From positions 1-8,291 of the forward strand of contig CAMZKS010000097.1 of the NCBI GenBank assembly GCA_947311285.1: a DNA stretch of 8,291 bases, given 5' to 3'. Positions 1-6,423 of this stretch are shown here, piece after piece. The DNA comes from an uncultured bacterium (GTDB lineage: Bacteria; Patescibacteriota; Gracilibacteria; UBA4473). How positions within the stretch are numbered: position 1 is the stretch's first letter; the number at the start of each line of letters is the position of its first letter. The notes under the pieces are model-generated. The model searched no databases and was not told the DNA's origin. It worked only from the letters and a program-made list of their open reading frames with translations. The position numbers and the translations under genes are program-made.

Positions 1-727
1 ATCCGTTTTCATCTGAAACACAGCCCATACCTCCTGTATTTGGCCCTTCGTCACCTTCAAAGGCTCGTTTGTGGTCCTGAATAGCCGGGCAGTCTAAAAC
101 GGTTTTTCCATCGACTAAAGAAATAAGTGAAAATTCTTCACCAATTAGTTTTTCTTCTAGTACGACCCGACCAAATTTTTCAATAGATTGAAAGGCAAAC
201 TCCATCGCTTCATCAAAACCGTTAAAGTGTTCACCCGCCACAATTACGCCTTTCCCGCCTAATAATCCATCGGCCTTAACAACGATTTGTCCGTTATGCG
301 CGTCGAAAAATGTTTGAGCGGCGTACGAGTCGTTTTGATTTAAGACTAAAAAATCAGGAGCGCCAGCTATCTCATACTTATCACAAAGATTTCGTGTAAA
401 CGCTTTTGAACTTTCAAGTTGCGCACACACTTTGTACGGCGCGAAAGAGGGGATACCGATTTCAAGTAAGGCGTCGGCGGCACCAATGCCAATCGGGTCA
501 TCTGGGCCCACAATGGCGAAGTCTGGTTTAGTTTGCGCACCAATGGCCTTAACTTGTTCTAAGTCCATATAGTCACCGACAATGACTTCGGTACATAAAC
601 CTTTAATGCCTGGGTTTAAGGCGTTTGCGAAATTGATAATTTGAGGTTGTTGCGGAGAACGAGACAAAGCTTCTATTAAAGCGTGCTCACGTCCGCCATT
701 ACCGATAACGAGTATTCGTTTAGTCAT
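1..727 (-). CDS. purD: Phosphoribosylamine--glycine ligase (GARS), N-terminal part, cut by window edge
   Basis: The enzyme joins glycine to 5-phosphoribosylamine using ATP, the second step of de novo purine synthesis, in the cytoplasm. I translated the minus strand from the ATG at 727-725; about 242 codons lie in the window and the rest runs off the left edge. The N-terminus MTKRILVIGNGGREHAL is the GARS nucleotide-fold signature. VGPDDPIGIGAAD (near residue 80) is the usual GPExPL-type segment. Further on, VVKADGLLGGKGVIV is the ATP-grasp phosphate-binding loop, and QDHKRAFEGDEGPNTGGMG is the strongly conserved catalytic segment. The usual alanines of ADGLAAGKG are replaced by LG. No Shine-Dalgarno is visible before the start. 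It lies 78 bp downstream of pilC on the same strand but is separated by a terminator-like hairpin, so a functional link to the pilus genes is unlikely. The identification is secure; the missing C-terminal half cannot be assessed. Confidence 0.97.
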   Translation of the reverse strand, partial: MTKRILVIGNGGREHALIEALSRSPQQPQIINFANALNPGIKGLCTEVIVGDYMDLEQVKAIGAQTKPDFAIVGPDDPIGIGAADALLEIGIPSFAPYKVCAQLESSKAFTRNLCDKYEIAGAPDFLVLNQNDSYAAQTFFDAHNGQIVVKADGLLGGKGVIVAGEHFNGFDEAMEFAFQSIEKFGRVVLEEKLIGEEFSLISLVDGKTVLDCPAIQDHKRAFEGDEGPNTGGMGCVSDENG

Positions 728-737
728 TAAAACCCAT

Positions 738-778
738 TAAAAAAACAGCGCTACTATAATTTATTATAGCGACGCTGT
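738..778 (-). terminator. Intrinsic terminator after the pilus operon
   Basis: Read on the minus strand, a hairpin (778 down to 745) has an outer 6-bp stem ACAGCG/CGCTGT, a 3x3 internal loop, and an inner 6-bp AT-rich stem CTATAA/TTATAG around a 4-nt loop. It is followed directly by seven T residues (745-739). It begins 27 nt after the pilC stop, which fits the end of the operon. The internal loop makes the stem weaker than that of the rpsR terminator. The inner stem also contains a perfect TATAAT on the minus strand (768-763), so a purD promoter may be embedded here, but I see no good -35 for it. Confidence 0.65.
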
Positions 779-805
779 CAGGATATATTTTCGTTTTATT
801 TTTGT

Positions 806-2215
806 TTAACCGCCAATAACTTTGTCATTCATTTGTAGAATCGGTAGGTAAATGGCCAAAATCATAAACACGGCACCACAGGCGATAATACTTAAAATGA
901 TGGGTTCCATCATCTGTGACATGCCGCCAATTTTACGGTTTAGTTCTTCATTGTAGTAATCGGCAGCCTTTGCCATCACTTGATCAAGCGAAGCGGTTTT
1001 TTCTCCAATCGCCATCATATTCACCAGCATGCTCGGAAAGAGTCGTTCATCATCCGATAGATTCTCGGCAATGGAGATCCCTTTTGTCAGATCATCCGCC
1101 GCGAGTAATAACTTATCTTGATAAACGGGATTTTCTGCAATATGTGAAGCAATTTTTAAACTTTCTACTACCGGCACCCCAGCCGAAATAAGAAAACCAA
1201 AAATACGAGAAACTCGTGTTAAAATCATTTTAGATAATATATCGCCAAAAATAGGGGTGTAAATAACGAGACTCGACCACTGTCTTGAACCAGTTTTGCT
1301 GTTTTTCCAGTAGAGAAAGCTTCCACCTGCACTAATAATTCCGGCAAGCAAGAAGTACCAATAACTTAGCACAAAATCACTCCCATTAATTAGTATCCGA
1401 GTTGGTAGCGGTAAGTTAGCTGCACCACCAAACAGTTCTTCCAGCTTTGGTACTACAAATACCAAAACCACAATGGTTAGTAAATTCATAAAAACAATAA
1501 CGATTACCGGGTACATCATTATGGCTTTAATCTTTTTACTTAAGCCACTGATTTGTTCGTACTGAGCTACCAGTTCTTTCAAAATAGCATTTAATTTACC
1601 AGACTTTTCACCGGCTTCTACCACCGAACAAGTCGCTTCATCAAATACATCGTCATTGTACCTCATCGAACTGGCCAAGCTTTCTCCTTTTTCAATTTGT
1701 TCTCGCATATCGGTAATAACTCGTTGAAATTTTTTATTCTTGGTTTGATTAATCAAGAGGTTCAACGCGTCGATAATTGGTAAACCGGCTCCAATCATCG
1801 AAGCTAAAAGCTGAAAGAAGAGTAGTTTCTCTTCGAGCTTAATTCCGCCCATGTTTATAAGGTATTCATCAACCTGCTTAAAGATACTGAGTTCATTAGT
1901 ATCTGTACCTTCTTTTGTTGATTGCCCTTTGATATCCAATACAAGTGTGTCTTTCCCTTCTTCGGGGGGCGTCGGTACCATCGCTGGAGTTGGTGTTGCT
2001 ACAGCTGAAGTTGTTGCAAATGAACTTGGTGCTGGTGCCATTACCGGACTGGCGGGGGGTATTTGAGGAACCACTACGGCTGGAGCCGAAGTGGCAATGG
2101 GTGTTTCCGGCTTAGGCGTTGTTGCAAAAGGGTTTGGAATTTGCGCGGCACTACTGCCAATGGGGGTAGCCCTATTGTTAGGCGTTGGTGGAATCGGGTT
2201 AGCCGCATCACTCAT
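806..2215 (-). CDS. pilC: Type IV pilus inner-membrane platform protein (PilC/GspF family) with Pro-rich N-terminal tail
   Basis: This 469-residue polytopic protein would be the inner-membrane platform that the assembly ATPase turns to move pilins in or out of the filament. Two T2SSF domains are visible, at about residues 130-255 and 330-457. Each starts with a helical segment (FFQLLASMIGAGLPIIDAL; FGFLISAGVPVVESLKIA) and carries the repeated GE(K)(S/T)-type motif (VEAGEKSGKL; MAIGEKTASL). Predicted membrane helices lie near 235-255, 284-303 and 434-458. Residues 1-86 are an atypical Pro/Ala/Thr/Ser-rich, probably disordered tail on the cytoplasmic side; ordinary PilC proteins start close to the first domain. 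The ATG at 2215 is the only reasonable start. It follows pilB by 17 nt, with no Shine-Dalgarno but a strong promoter-like element just upstream. It could equally be named GspF; the PilN/PilO-like neighbours favour a type IV pilus. Confidence 0.93.
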   Translation of the reverse strand: MSDAANPIPPTPNNRATPIGSSAAQIPNPFATTPKPETPIATSAPAVVVPQIPPASPVMAPAPSSFATTSAVATPTPAMVPTPPEEGKDTLVLDIKGQSTKEGTDTNELSIFKQVDEYLINMGGIKLEEKLLFFQLLASMIGAGLPIIDALNLLINQTKNKKFQRVITDMREQIEKGESLASSMRYNDDVFDEATCSVVEAGEKSGKLNAILKELVAQYEQISGLSKKIKAIMMYPVIVIVFMNLLTIVVLVFVVPKLEELFGGAANLPLPTRILINGSDFVLSYWYFLLAGIISAGGSFLYWKNSKTGSRQWSSLVIYTPIFGDILSKMILTRVSRIFGFLISAGVPVVESLKIASHIAENPVYQDKLLLAADDLTKGISIAENLSDDERLFPSMLVNMMAIGEKTASLDQVMAKAADYYNEELNRKIGGMSQMMEPIILSIIACGAVFMILAIYLPILQMNDKVIGG

Positions 2216-2226
2216 TTTATCTGATT

Positions 2227-2255
2227 ATTATACTACTCTTTAACAAGCTTGTAAA
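2227..2255 (-). promoter_or_regulatory. Candidate internal promoter for pilC (near-leaderless)
   Basis: On the minus strand a -35 TTTACA (2255-2250, 5 of 6 consensus bases) and a perfect -10 TATAAT (2232-2227) are separated by 17 bp. They overlap the last codons and stop of pilB. The -10 ends 11 nt before the pilC ATG (2215), so a transcript starting about seven bases downstream would have a leader of only about five nucleotides. pilC has no Shine-Dalgarno, which would suit leaderless initiation. AT-rich sequence can mimic promoters, hence the moderate confidence. Confidence 0.5.
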
Positions 2256-3477
2256 CTTCTTCTAAAGACGTTATGCCTTGCATAACTTTAATTAGACCAT
2301 CTTGTTCAAGGGTGATCATACCTTCAGCTTGAGCTATTTTTTGTATTTCAAGTCCAGGCATCCCTTTCATGACGGCTACTTTAATGGGGTCACTCATGGT
2401 CATGATTTCGTAAATCCCCATTCGTCCTTTGTATCCAAGTCCGCTACATTCTTCGCAACCGTCCTTACTATGGGTGAAAAATTTTGGCTGCTGAAATAAA
2501 TTCATATCAAAACCTTCGTAAGGCTTGAAAAGCTCAAAAGCGGCTTTTATTTTCTCCATTGCGTTATTACTCGGCGTCGTTTTTATTTTACAAGAGGTAC
2601 ACAGTTTACGACTTAAACGTTGAGCGATAATTAGATTTATAGCAGAAGTTACTAAGAAATCAGGCACGTTCATATTTAAAATACGTGTGATGGTTTCTAC
2701 GGCTGAATTTGTATGGATAGTAGATAACACGAGATGTCCCGTAAGCGAAGCCTCAATCGCAATATCGATAGTTTCTTTATCTCGAATTTCCCCCACCATA
2801 ATAATGTCGGGATCCTGACGAAGGGCCGTTCTTAAACCAGAAGCAAAGGTATAACCAATCAGGGGTTTCATCTGACTTTGATTCAAGCCATCCATTTGAT
2901 TCTCCACCGGATCTTCCAAAGTCATAATGTTCACCTCTGGAGAGTTCACATAACTCATTGCGGCGTACATGGTGGTTGTTTTCCCCGAACCCGTTGGTCC
3001 TGACGTTAACACCACTCCATTGGGTTGTTCAATCGCGGATTGAAAGAGTTTTAAATTTCGTCCCACAATTCCGAGTTGATCAAGAGAGGGGATTTTTTTT
3101 GATTTATCTAAGACCCTCATCACAATCTTTTCACCATTTACAGTTGGAAGTGTTGAGACCCGAAGATCGACTTCCTTTTCGCCAAGCCAAGTTGAGATTC
3201 GCCCATCTTGAGGGACTCGAGATTCATCAATTTTTAAATTGGCCATTAGTTTCGTCTTTGAAACTACACCAGAATGCATGTTCTGTGGATATTCTACAAT
3301 GTGTCGCAGCACTCCGTCTACTCGCAGTCGAAACTCAACATTATTACGTCGTGGTTCTATATGGATATCTGAGGCTCCCAAATTAAGAGAAAGCGACATG
3401 CAGCCTTCTAAAATTCCAGGCACATCGCCCCTAATAATAGCATCTTTTAGTTTTTTTAAGGGATTTTCAACGGGCAT
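2233..3477 (-). CDS. pilB: Type IV pilus assembly ATPase (PilB/GspE family), lacking the usual N-terminal domain
   Basis: This is a cytoplasmic hexameric motor ATPase that powers pilus extension by acting on the platform protein. In 414 residues it has the linker/N2 domain (about 25-125, with GASDIHIEP near 34-42), Walker A GPTGSGKTTT (160-169), the Asp box TLEDPVE (186-192), Walker B region QDPDIIMVGEIRD (221-233) and the His box TGHLVLSTIHTNSA (247-260). Two CxxC pairs (C293/C296 and C341/C344) form the tetracysteine metal-binding element of the PilB/GspE branch, which PilT lacks. That argues for an extension ATPase. PilB is normally about 550-570 residues; here the N-terminal MshEN/T2SSE_N region is absent and the protein starts 30-odd residues before the N2 core. 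The ATG lies 2 nt after the stop of the PilO-like gene, which suggests translational coupling. Confidence 0.95.
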   Translation of the reverse strand: MPVENPLKKLKDAIIRGDVPGILEGCMSLSLNLGASDIHIEPRRNNVEFRLRVDGVLRHIVEYPQNMHSGVVSKTKLMANLKIDESRVPQDGRISTWLGEKEVDLRVSTLPTVNGEKIVMRVLDKSKKIPSLDQLGIVGRNLKLFQSAIEQPNGVVLTSGPTGSGKTTTMYAAMSYVNSPEVNIMTLEDPVENQMDGLNQSQMKPLIGYTFASGLRTALRQDPDIIMVGEIRDKETIDIAIEASLTGHLVLSTIHTNSAVETITRILNMNVPDFLVTSAINLIIAQRLSRKLCTSCKIKTTPSNNAMEKIKAAFELFKPYEGFDMNLFQQPKFFTHSKDGCEECSGLGYKGRMGIYEIMTMSDPIKVAVMKGMPGLEIQKIAQAEGMITLEQDGLIKVMQGITSLEEVYKLVKE

Positions 3478-3479
3478 TC

Positions 3480-4205
3480 TTAAACAGGTTCAGAATAAAA
3501 TAAGACTTGTAGTTGTGCGTTATAAACTTCTTTGTTGCTTGATTCGTTTTGGCTTCGCTCTTCATTAAGCGATAAACTGTTAATTGTAGCTACAGGGAGT
3601 TTATTAAGTTTTAAAAACTCGATAGACGCGGTTTCTCCACCACCACTGGAAATAACTTTATTTTCAAGTTCGTTGGTGATTTCTCCTGTTTGTAAAAAAA
3701 CAATAAAGGCTTCAAGCATTTCACGATCAATCAGCACGTTAATGTTTACCGAACTTTCAGCAAAAGGACTCCCATCTACGTTTTGGGGCTGACCAACACT
3801 TAAAGATTTTAACTCAAAATCGTTAGAGCGATAATTAACCCTCATTAAGATCGCGTACATTTCTAGCACCTGTGTGATTGTTGTGGTATTAATTTCAACT
3901 GGGAAGCGCTGGTCTGCGATTTTAATATAAGGCTTAGCTTTGTCTTTAAAGCTGGTGTTCAGTAGATCTCTATCATTAGTTAAGGCTTGGTTAGTTGATT
4001 CTAGTTCAGGGATTAGTGAAACCATTTCTTTGAGCTCTGCTCGTTTATCCATCCAGTCAGAGGCGTTAGGGAAAATAAGGAACGCTCCCGCAATAAGTGT
4101 TACTATAATAATAAGCACCCAAGGGATAGGACTTTTACTTATCAGCTCCTTTCGAGAGTGTTTAGAACCTGATTTTTTCTTGATGACCGAGTTTAAATTA
4201 GACAT
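3480..4205 (-). CDS. PilO-like bitopic membrane protein of the pilus alignment subcomplex
   Basis: In type IV pili, PilO dimerises with PilN in the inner membrane and links the cytoplasmic motor to the outer parts. This 241-residue protein has PilO topology: a basic cytoplasmic N-terminus (1-27), one membrane helix (about 28-46, PWVLIIIVTLIAGAFLIFP), a heptad-rich helix that probably forms a coiled coil (about 52-90), then an extracytoplasmic domain. The segment QRFPVEINTTTITQVLEMYA, the strand VNINVLI, the helix EMLEAFIVFLQTGE, and the strands VATINSLSLNEE and YNAQLQVLFYSEP follow the beta-alpha-beta-beta order of the PilO ferredoxin-like fold. Sequence identity to known PilO looks low, so the call rests on topology and on its place between a PilN-like gene and pilB. 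It lies 31 nt after the upstream gene and 2 nt before pilB. A gene symbol is withheld for that reason. Confidence 0.65.
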   Translation of the reverse strand: MSNLNSVIKKKSGSKHSRKELISKSPIPWVLIIIVTLIAGAFLIFPNASDWMDKRAELKEMVSLIPELESTNQALTNDRDLLNTSFKDKAKPYIKIADQRFPVEINTTTITQVLEMYAILMRVNYRSNDFELKSLSVGQPQNVDGSPFAESSVNINVLIDREMLEAFIVFLQTGEITNELENKVISSGGGETASIEFLKLNKLPVATINSLSLNEERSQNESSNKEVYNAQLQVLFYSEPV

Positions 4206-4236
4206 GTGTATTTATTTAAGGGCTACGTTGGTGTTT

Positions 4237-5319
4237 TTAACGCCAGTTTTCTTGCCACTGCAATAGATCAACTAGATATTGATCGTCTTCATCTTCTTCG
4301 TCCTTATCTTGGAACTCAAGTCTGAGCGCTACTTCAGTTGTGTCTCCACCTTCTTCTAGCTCACGTCGATTGAAGTTGGTAATAGAGGCACCTTTGAAGA
4401 AATCAAAACTGTTCATCATAATTACAAATTCAGAACTAAGGGTAAATACCCGACTGAGTAAATCGCTTGCTGATACGGTTACGTTTGCGCCCGTGGAATT
4501 GATATTAAGACCACGGATACTTATTTCGTTCGCCATAATAAGTGTACTATTACTAATACATCGACCGAGATTCTCAAACTTCTGTTTTTCCTTTAGATCT
4601 GCAGGGTTCAATTTGCTATTAGCGACGTTACAAACAGATGGTTCACTGGCACTTAAAGTTTGGTCTAGATTTTTTTGGTTAAAGAAGCGTGGTTGGTATT
4701 CTTTGTCTTCAAAATACTCAATCATATCGGCAAAACTATCTACTAAACCAAACTCTAATTTTTCAACTAGTTGTCCATTTTCATTGGTAGATTCAACTAG
4801 TTCGTTAAACCATCGTCTTTGTAAGGCTTCTACTTCCAAAATTTCAGGAACAAGTAAAGAGACTTTGTTTGCTTCAGAACTTTCATCAAAAGAGGCGCTC
4901 CGCTCTGTAATAGAAGCTATTTCTTCTTTAAGTACAGTATTTTTTTGTTCAAAAATATTTTTTTCTTGCGAGTTTTTTACATAATCAGAGCCGGTATTTT
5001 CACTGAGTCCTAAAAAACTAAAATAGGCATTGGTTGGTTCAAGATCGGCTTTTAAAAGAAGACCGGCTATAATAGCCGTGGACATCAATGTTAAAGAAAA
5101 ATATTTCAATACTAATATCTGAACCGGCATTTTGTGCTTGGCACTCATAATGCGGTCATGCTCTTCTTTGGTCATCGTCATGCTAGAGATATTTCCGGCA
5201 TTACTTACCGCCTCAGAAATAATGCTATCAGTAGTTTGAGTGTTCTTTTTGACACCCATAACGCCACTAGCGGCGCTAGACTTTTTCCCTTTCATAATCG
5301 ATTTCAAATTGAGTCCCAT
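4237..5319 (-). CDS. PilN-like bitopic membrane protein, first gene of the pilus operon
   Basis: This 360-residue protein leads the operon, where PilN would be expected before PilO. It has an unusually long Ser/Lys/Thr-rich cytoplasmic N-terminus (about 1-66), one membrane helix (about 67-89), a charged probable coiled coil (about 112-145) and a large extracytoplasmic domain. The end of that domain resembles the PilN ferredoxin-like core: helix SDLLSRVFTLSSEFVIMMNS (285-304), strand ASITNFNRRE and strand TTEVALRLEFQ. It then closes with a very acidic stretch (338-347) and the tail LLQWQENWR. PilN normally binds PilM through an N-terminal INLLP-like motif; here there is only MGLNLKSIM, and no pilM is in the window. 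C230 and C254 could form a disulfide. PilN is usually about 180-200 residues, so this is much larger. The call rests on topology and position. Confidence 0.5.
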   Translation of the reverse strand: MGLNLKSIMKGKKSSAASGVMGVKKNTQTTDSIISEAVSNAGNISSMTMTKEEHDRIMSAKHKMPVQILVLKYFSLTLMSTAIIAGLLLKADLEPTNAYFSFLGLSENTGSDYVKNSQEKNIFEQKNTVLKEEIASITERSASFDESSEANKVSLLVPEILEVEALQRRWFNELVESTNENGQLVEKLEFGLVDSFADMIEYFEDKEYQPRFFNQKNLDQTLSASEPSVCNVANSKLNPADLKEKQKFENLGRCISNSTLIMANEISIRGLNINSTGANVTVSASDLLSRVFTLSSEFVIMMNSFDFFKGASITNFNRRELEEGGDTTEVALRLEFQDKDEEDEDDQYLVDLLQWQENWR

Positions 5320-5347
5320 GAGGCAAATATGACAAATATATCAGATT

Positions 5348-5376
5348 ATTATAGCAGATATAGATGTCTATTACAA
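5348..5376 (-). promoter_or_regulatory. Sigma70-type promoter of the pilus operon
   Basis: On the minus strand a -35 TTGTAA (5376-5371) is followed after exactly 17 bp by a perfect -10 TATAAT (5353-5348). The preceding TGC gives an extended -10 (TGCTATAAT). Initiation about seven bases downstream would leave a leader of roughly 20 nt before the ATG at 5319. It lies downstream of the rpsR terminator, so the pilus operon would be transcribed independently of the ribosomal genes. Confidence 0.7.
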
Positions 5377-5425
5377 CCATTAGAGCCTTTTAAAGTGCGT
5401 GAATTGTGTTGTTTATAAAAACTCT

Positions 5426-5458
5426 AAAAAAAAGACCTTCAGAGTATGAAGGTCTTTT
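5426..5458 (-). terminator. Strong intrinsic terminator of the rpsF-rpsR unit
   Basis: A perfect 12-bp inverted repeat (5430-5441 AAAAGACCTTCA, 5447-5458 TGAAGGTCTTTT) encloses a 5-nt loop. On the minus strand it is followed by a run of eight T (5433-5426, partly shared with the stem). It starts 21 nt after the rpsR stop. The opposite strand has only TTTTCTT after the stem, so it mainly acts leftward. Confidence 0.9.
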
Positions 5459-5479
5459 CTTAAATCTTGGTTCTGCTTA

Positions 5480-5701
5480 CTATTCGTATCGAACGTAAGG
5501 GAGTAAAGCCATTTGACGAGCTTTTTTAATCGCAGAAGCGAGTTGTTTTTGATTTTTTAGAGAAGTTCCCGTGTGGAAACGACTTTGAATTGATCGGTAG
5601 TACGTAATGTACTGTGCAAGTAACTTAGGATCTTTGTAATCGATGTAATCGATACCCGCTAATACAAATGGGTCGATAAATTTTTTAGGTCTTGGAGGCA
5701 T
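5480..5701 (-). CDS. rpsR: 30S ribosomal protein S18
   Basis: This 73-residue small-subunit protein binds S6 on the 30S platform. The segment from KFIDPFVLAGIDYIDYKD through LLAQYITYYRSIQSRFHTGTS to QKQLASAIKKARQMALLPYV carries the S18 core, with the signature basic helix AIKKAR and the ending ALLPYV. Length matches the family (about 70-80). The ATG at 5701 has no Shine-Dalgarno upstream. It lies 39 nt after the rpsF stop; the ssb gene that many bacteria place between them is absent. An intrinsic terminator follows 21 nt after the TAG stop. Confidence 0.96.
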   Translation of the reverse strand: MPPRPKKFIDPFVLAGIDYIDYKDPKLLAQYITYYRSIQSRFHTGTSLKNQKQLASAIKKARQMALLPYVRYE

Positions 5702-5740
5702 GTTGTTTTAGTTGTAATAAAGTAAATAAAGGGGAGAGAC

Positions 5741-6250
5741 TTAAATGTCGCTCGCTTCGTCAACAATGGCGTCTAGTTTTTTATCTAGTTCGTTTTTTGG
5801 AGCTTCAGTAGCTTTAGGTTCTTCAACCTTAACAGTCGTTAGTTTTTCTTTTTTAGCCGAGGTCTTCTTGTCGTCCGCTGGCTTTTTATCATCTTCTTTA
5901 GCTTTTTCTTGCGCTTCATATTCTTTTTTCATATCTGCGTACTTTCGAGGCAGAGGTGATTTTGCATCAACTTTAGTAATCATGAAACGAACCAAGTCGT
6001 TATCAAGATTAAGTTCATGACGTAAACCTTGAGCTTGCTCAGGGTCCATGTTGAATTGAGTTACATTGTAGTAACCCCATTTTTGCTTTTTGATAATGTA
6101 AGCGAACCCACGTTCGCCCCAAAAATCAGAGAAAGTAACTTTCCCGCTAAACTCCTTTTCGATTCGACCTTCAAGGTCTTTGGCGTGTTTCTCTGCCGCT
6201 TTCGCGTCGAGAGAGTTGGCGATAATAGCCATCAATTCGTACTTTTGCAT
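5741..6250 (-). CDS. rpsF: 30S ribosomal protein S6 with extended charged C-terminus
   Basis: This small-subunit protein forms a heterodimer with S18. Residues 1 to about 97 are the S6 ferredoxin-like domain: MQKYELMAIIANSLD, the strand with FSDFWGERGFAYIIKKQKWG, and the C-terminal strand region LDNDLVRFMITKV are characteristic. Residues 98-169 are an additional tail of about 70 residues, almost entirely Lys, Glu, Asp, Ala and Pro, probably disordered; ordinary S6 is about 95-135 residues. The tail ends in an acidic helix-like segment KLDAIVDEASDI. The ATG at 6250 has no Shine-Dalgarno. A short dyad lies 37 nt upstream, and rpsR follows 39 nt downstream. Confidence 0.95.
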   Translation of the reverse strand: MQKYELMAIIANSLDAKAAEKHAKDLEGRIEKEFSGKVTFSDFWGERGFAYIIKKQKWGYYNVTQFNMDPEQAQGLRHELNLDNDLVRFMITKVDAKSPLPRKYADMKKEYEAQEKAKEDDKKPADDKKTSAKKEKLTTVKVEEPKATEAPKNELDKKLDAIVDEASDI

Positions 6251-6287
6251 GCTTTTTGGACGTTAAGAAATAAATTGTCTTGTGGCG

Positions 6288-6306
6288 TATCCTACAAACT
6301 AGGATA
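6288..6306 (-). promoter_or_regulatory. Dyad/hairpin in the rpsF leader
   Basis: A perfect 7-bp inverted repeat TATCCTA-CAAAC-TAGGATA lies 37 nt upstream of the rpsF start. It is too weak and lacks a T-run, so it is not a terminator. It could be an operator or an RNA hairpin. In many bacteria the S6:S18 complex represses its own mRNA by binding a leader structure with a conserved CCG. I do not see that CCG clearly here, so this role is only a possibility. Confidence 0.4.
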
Positions 6307-6320
6307 GGCAAAGCGTGAAG

Positions 6321-6359
6321 AAAATAGTGAGTTTAAGGCGTTTGGCAAGTAGTTTTCAA
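6321..6359 (-). promoter_or_regulatory. Possible promoter region for rpsF-rpsR
   Basis: Two weak overlapping candidates lie on the minus strand: TTGAAA (6359-6354), an 18-bp gap, then TAAACT (6335-6330); and TTGCCA (6348-6343), a 16-bp gap, then TATTTT (6326-6321). Either would put the dyad at 6288-6306 inside the transcript leader. The two ribosomal genes need a promoter in this gap because the gene to the right is divergent, but I cannot choose between these. Confidence 0.25.
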
Positions 6360-6423
6360 TCATTAATGGTGCTCATCTTATATTTTCTTGCTTTTTTTGG
6401 AATTTAGTGTTTTCGTGAGAATA

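Noticed and set aside
2958..3386. A 142-codon plus-strand open frame opposite pilB
   Set aside because: It is antisense to the conserved Walker A and N2 regions of pilB and shows no recognisable domain.
4340..4984. A 214-codon plus-strand open frame opposite the PilN-like gene
   Set aside because: It lies wholly antisense to a gene with clear membrane topology and operon context; its Ser/Leu-rich product looks like a frame shadow.
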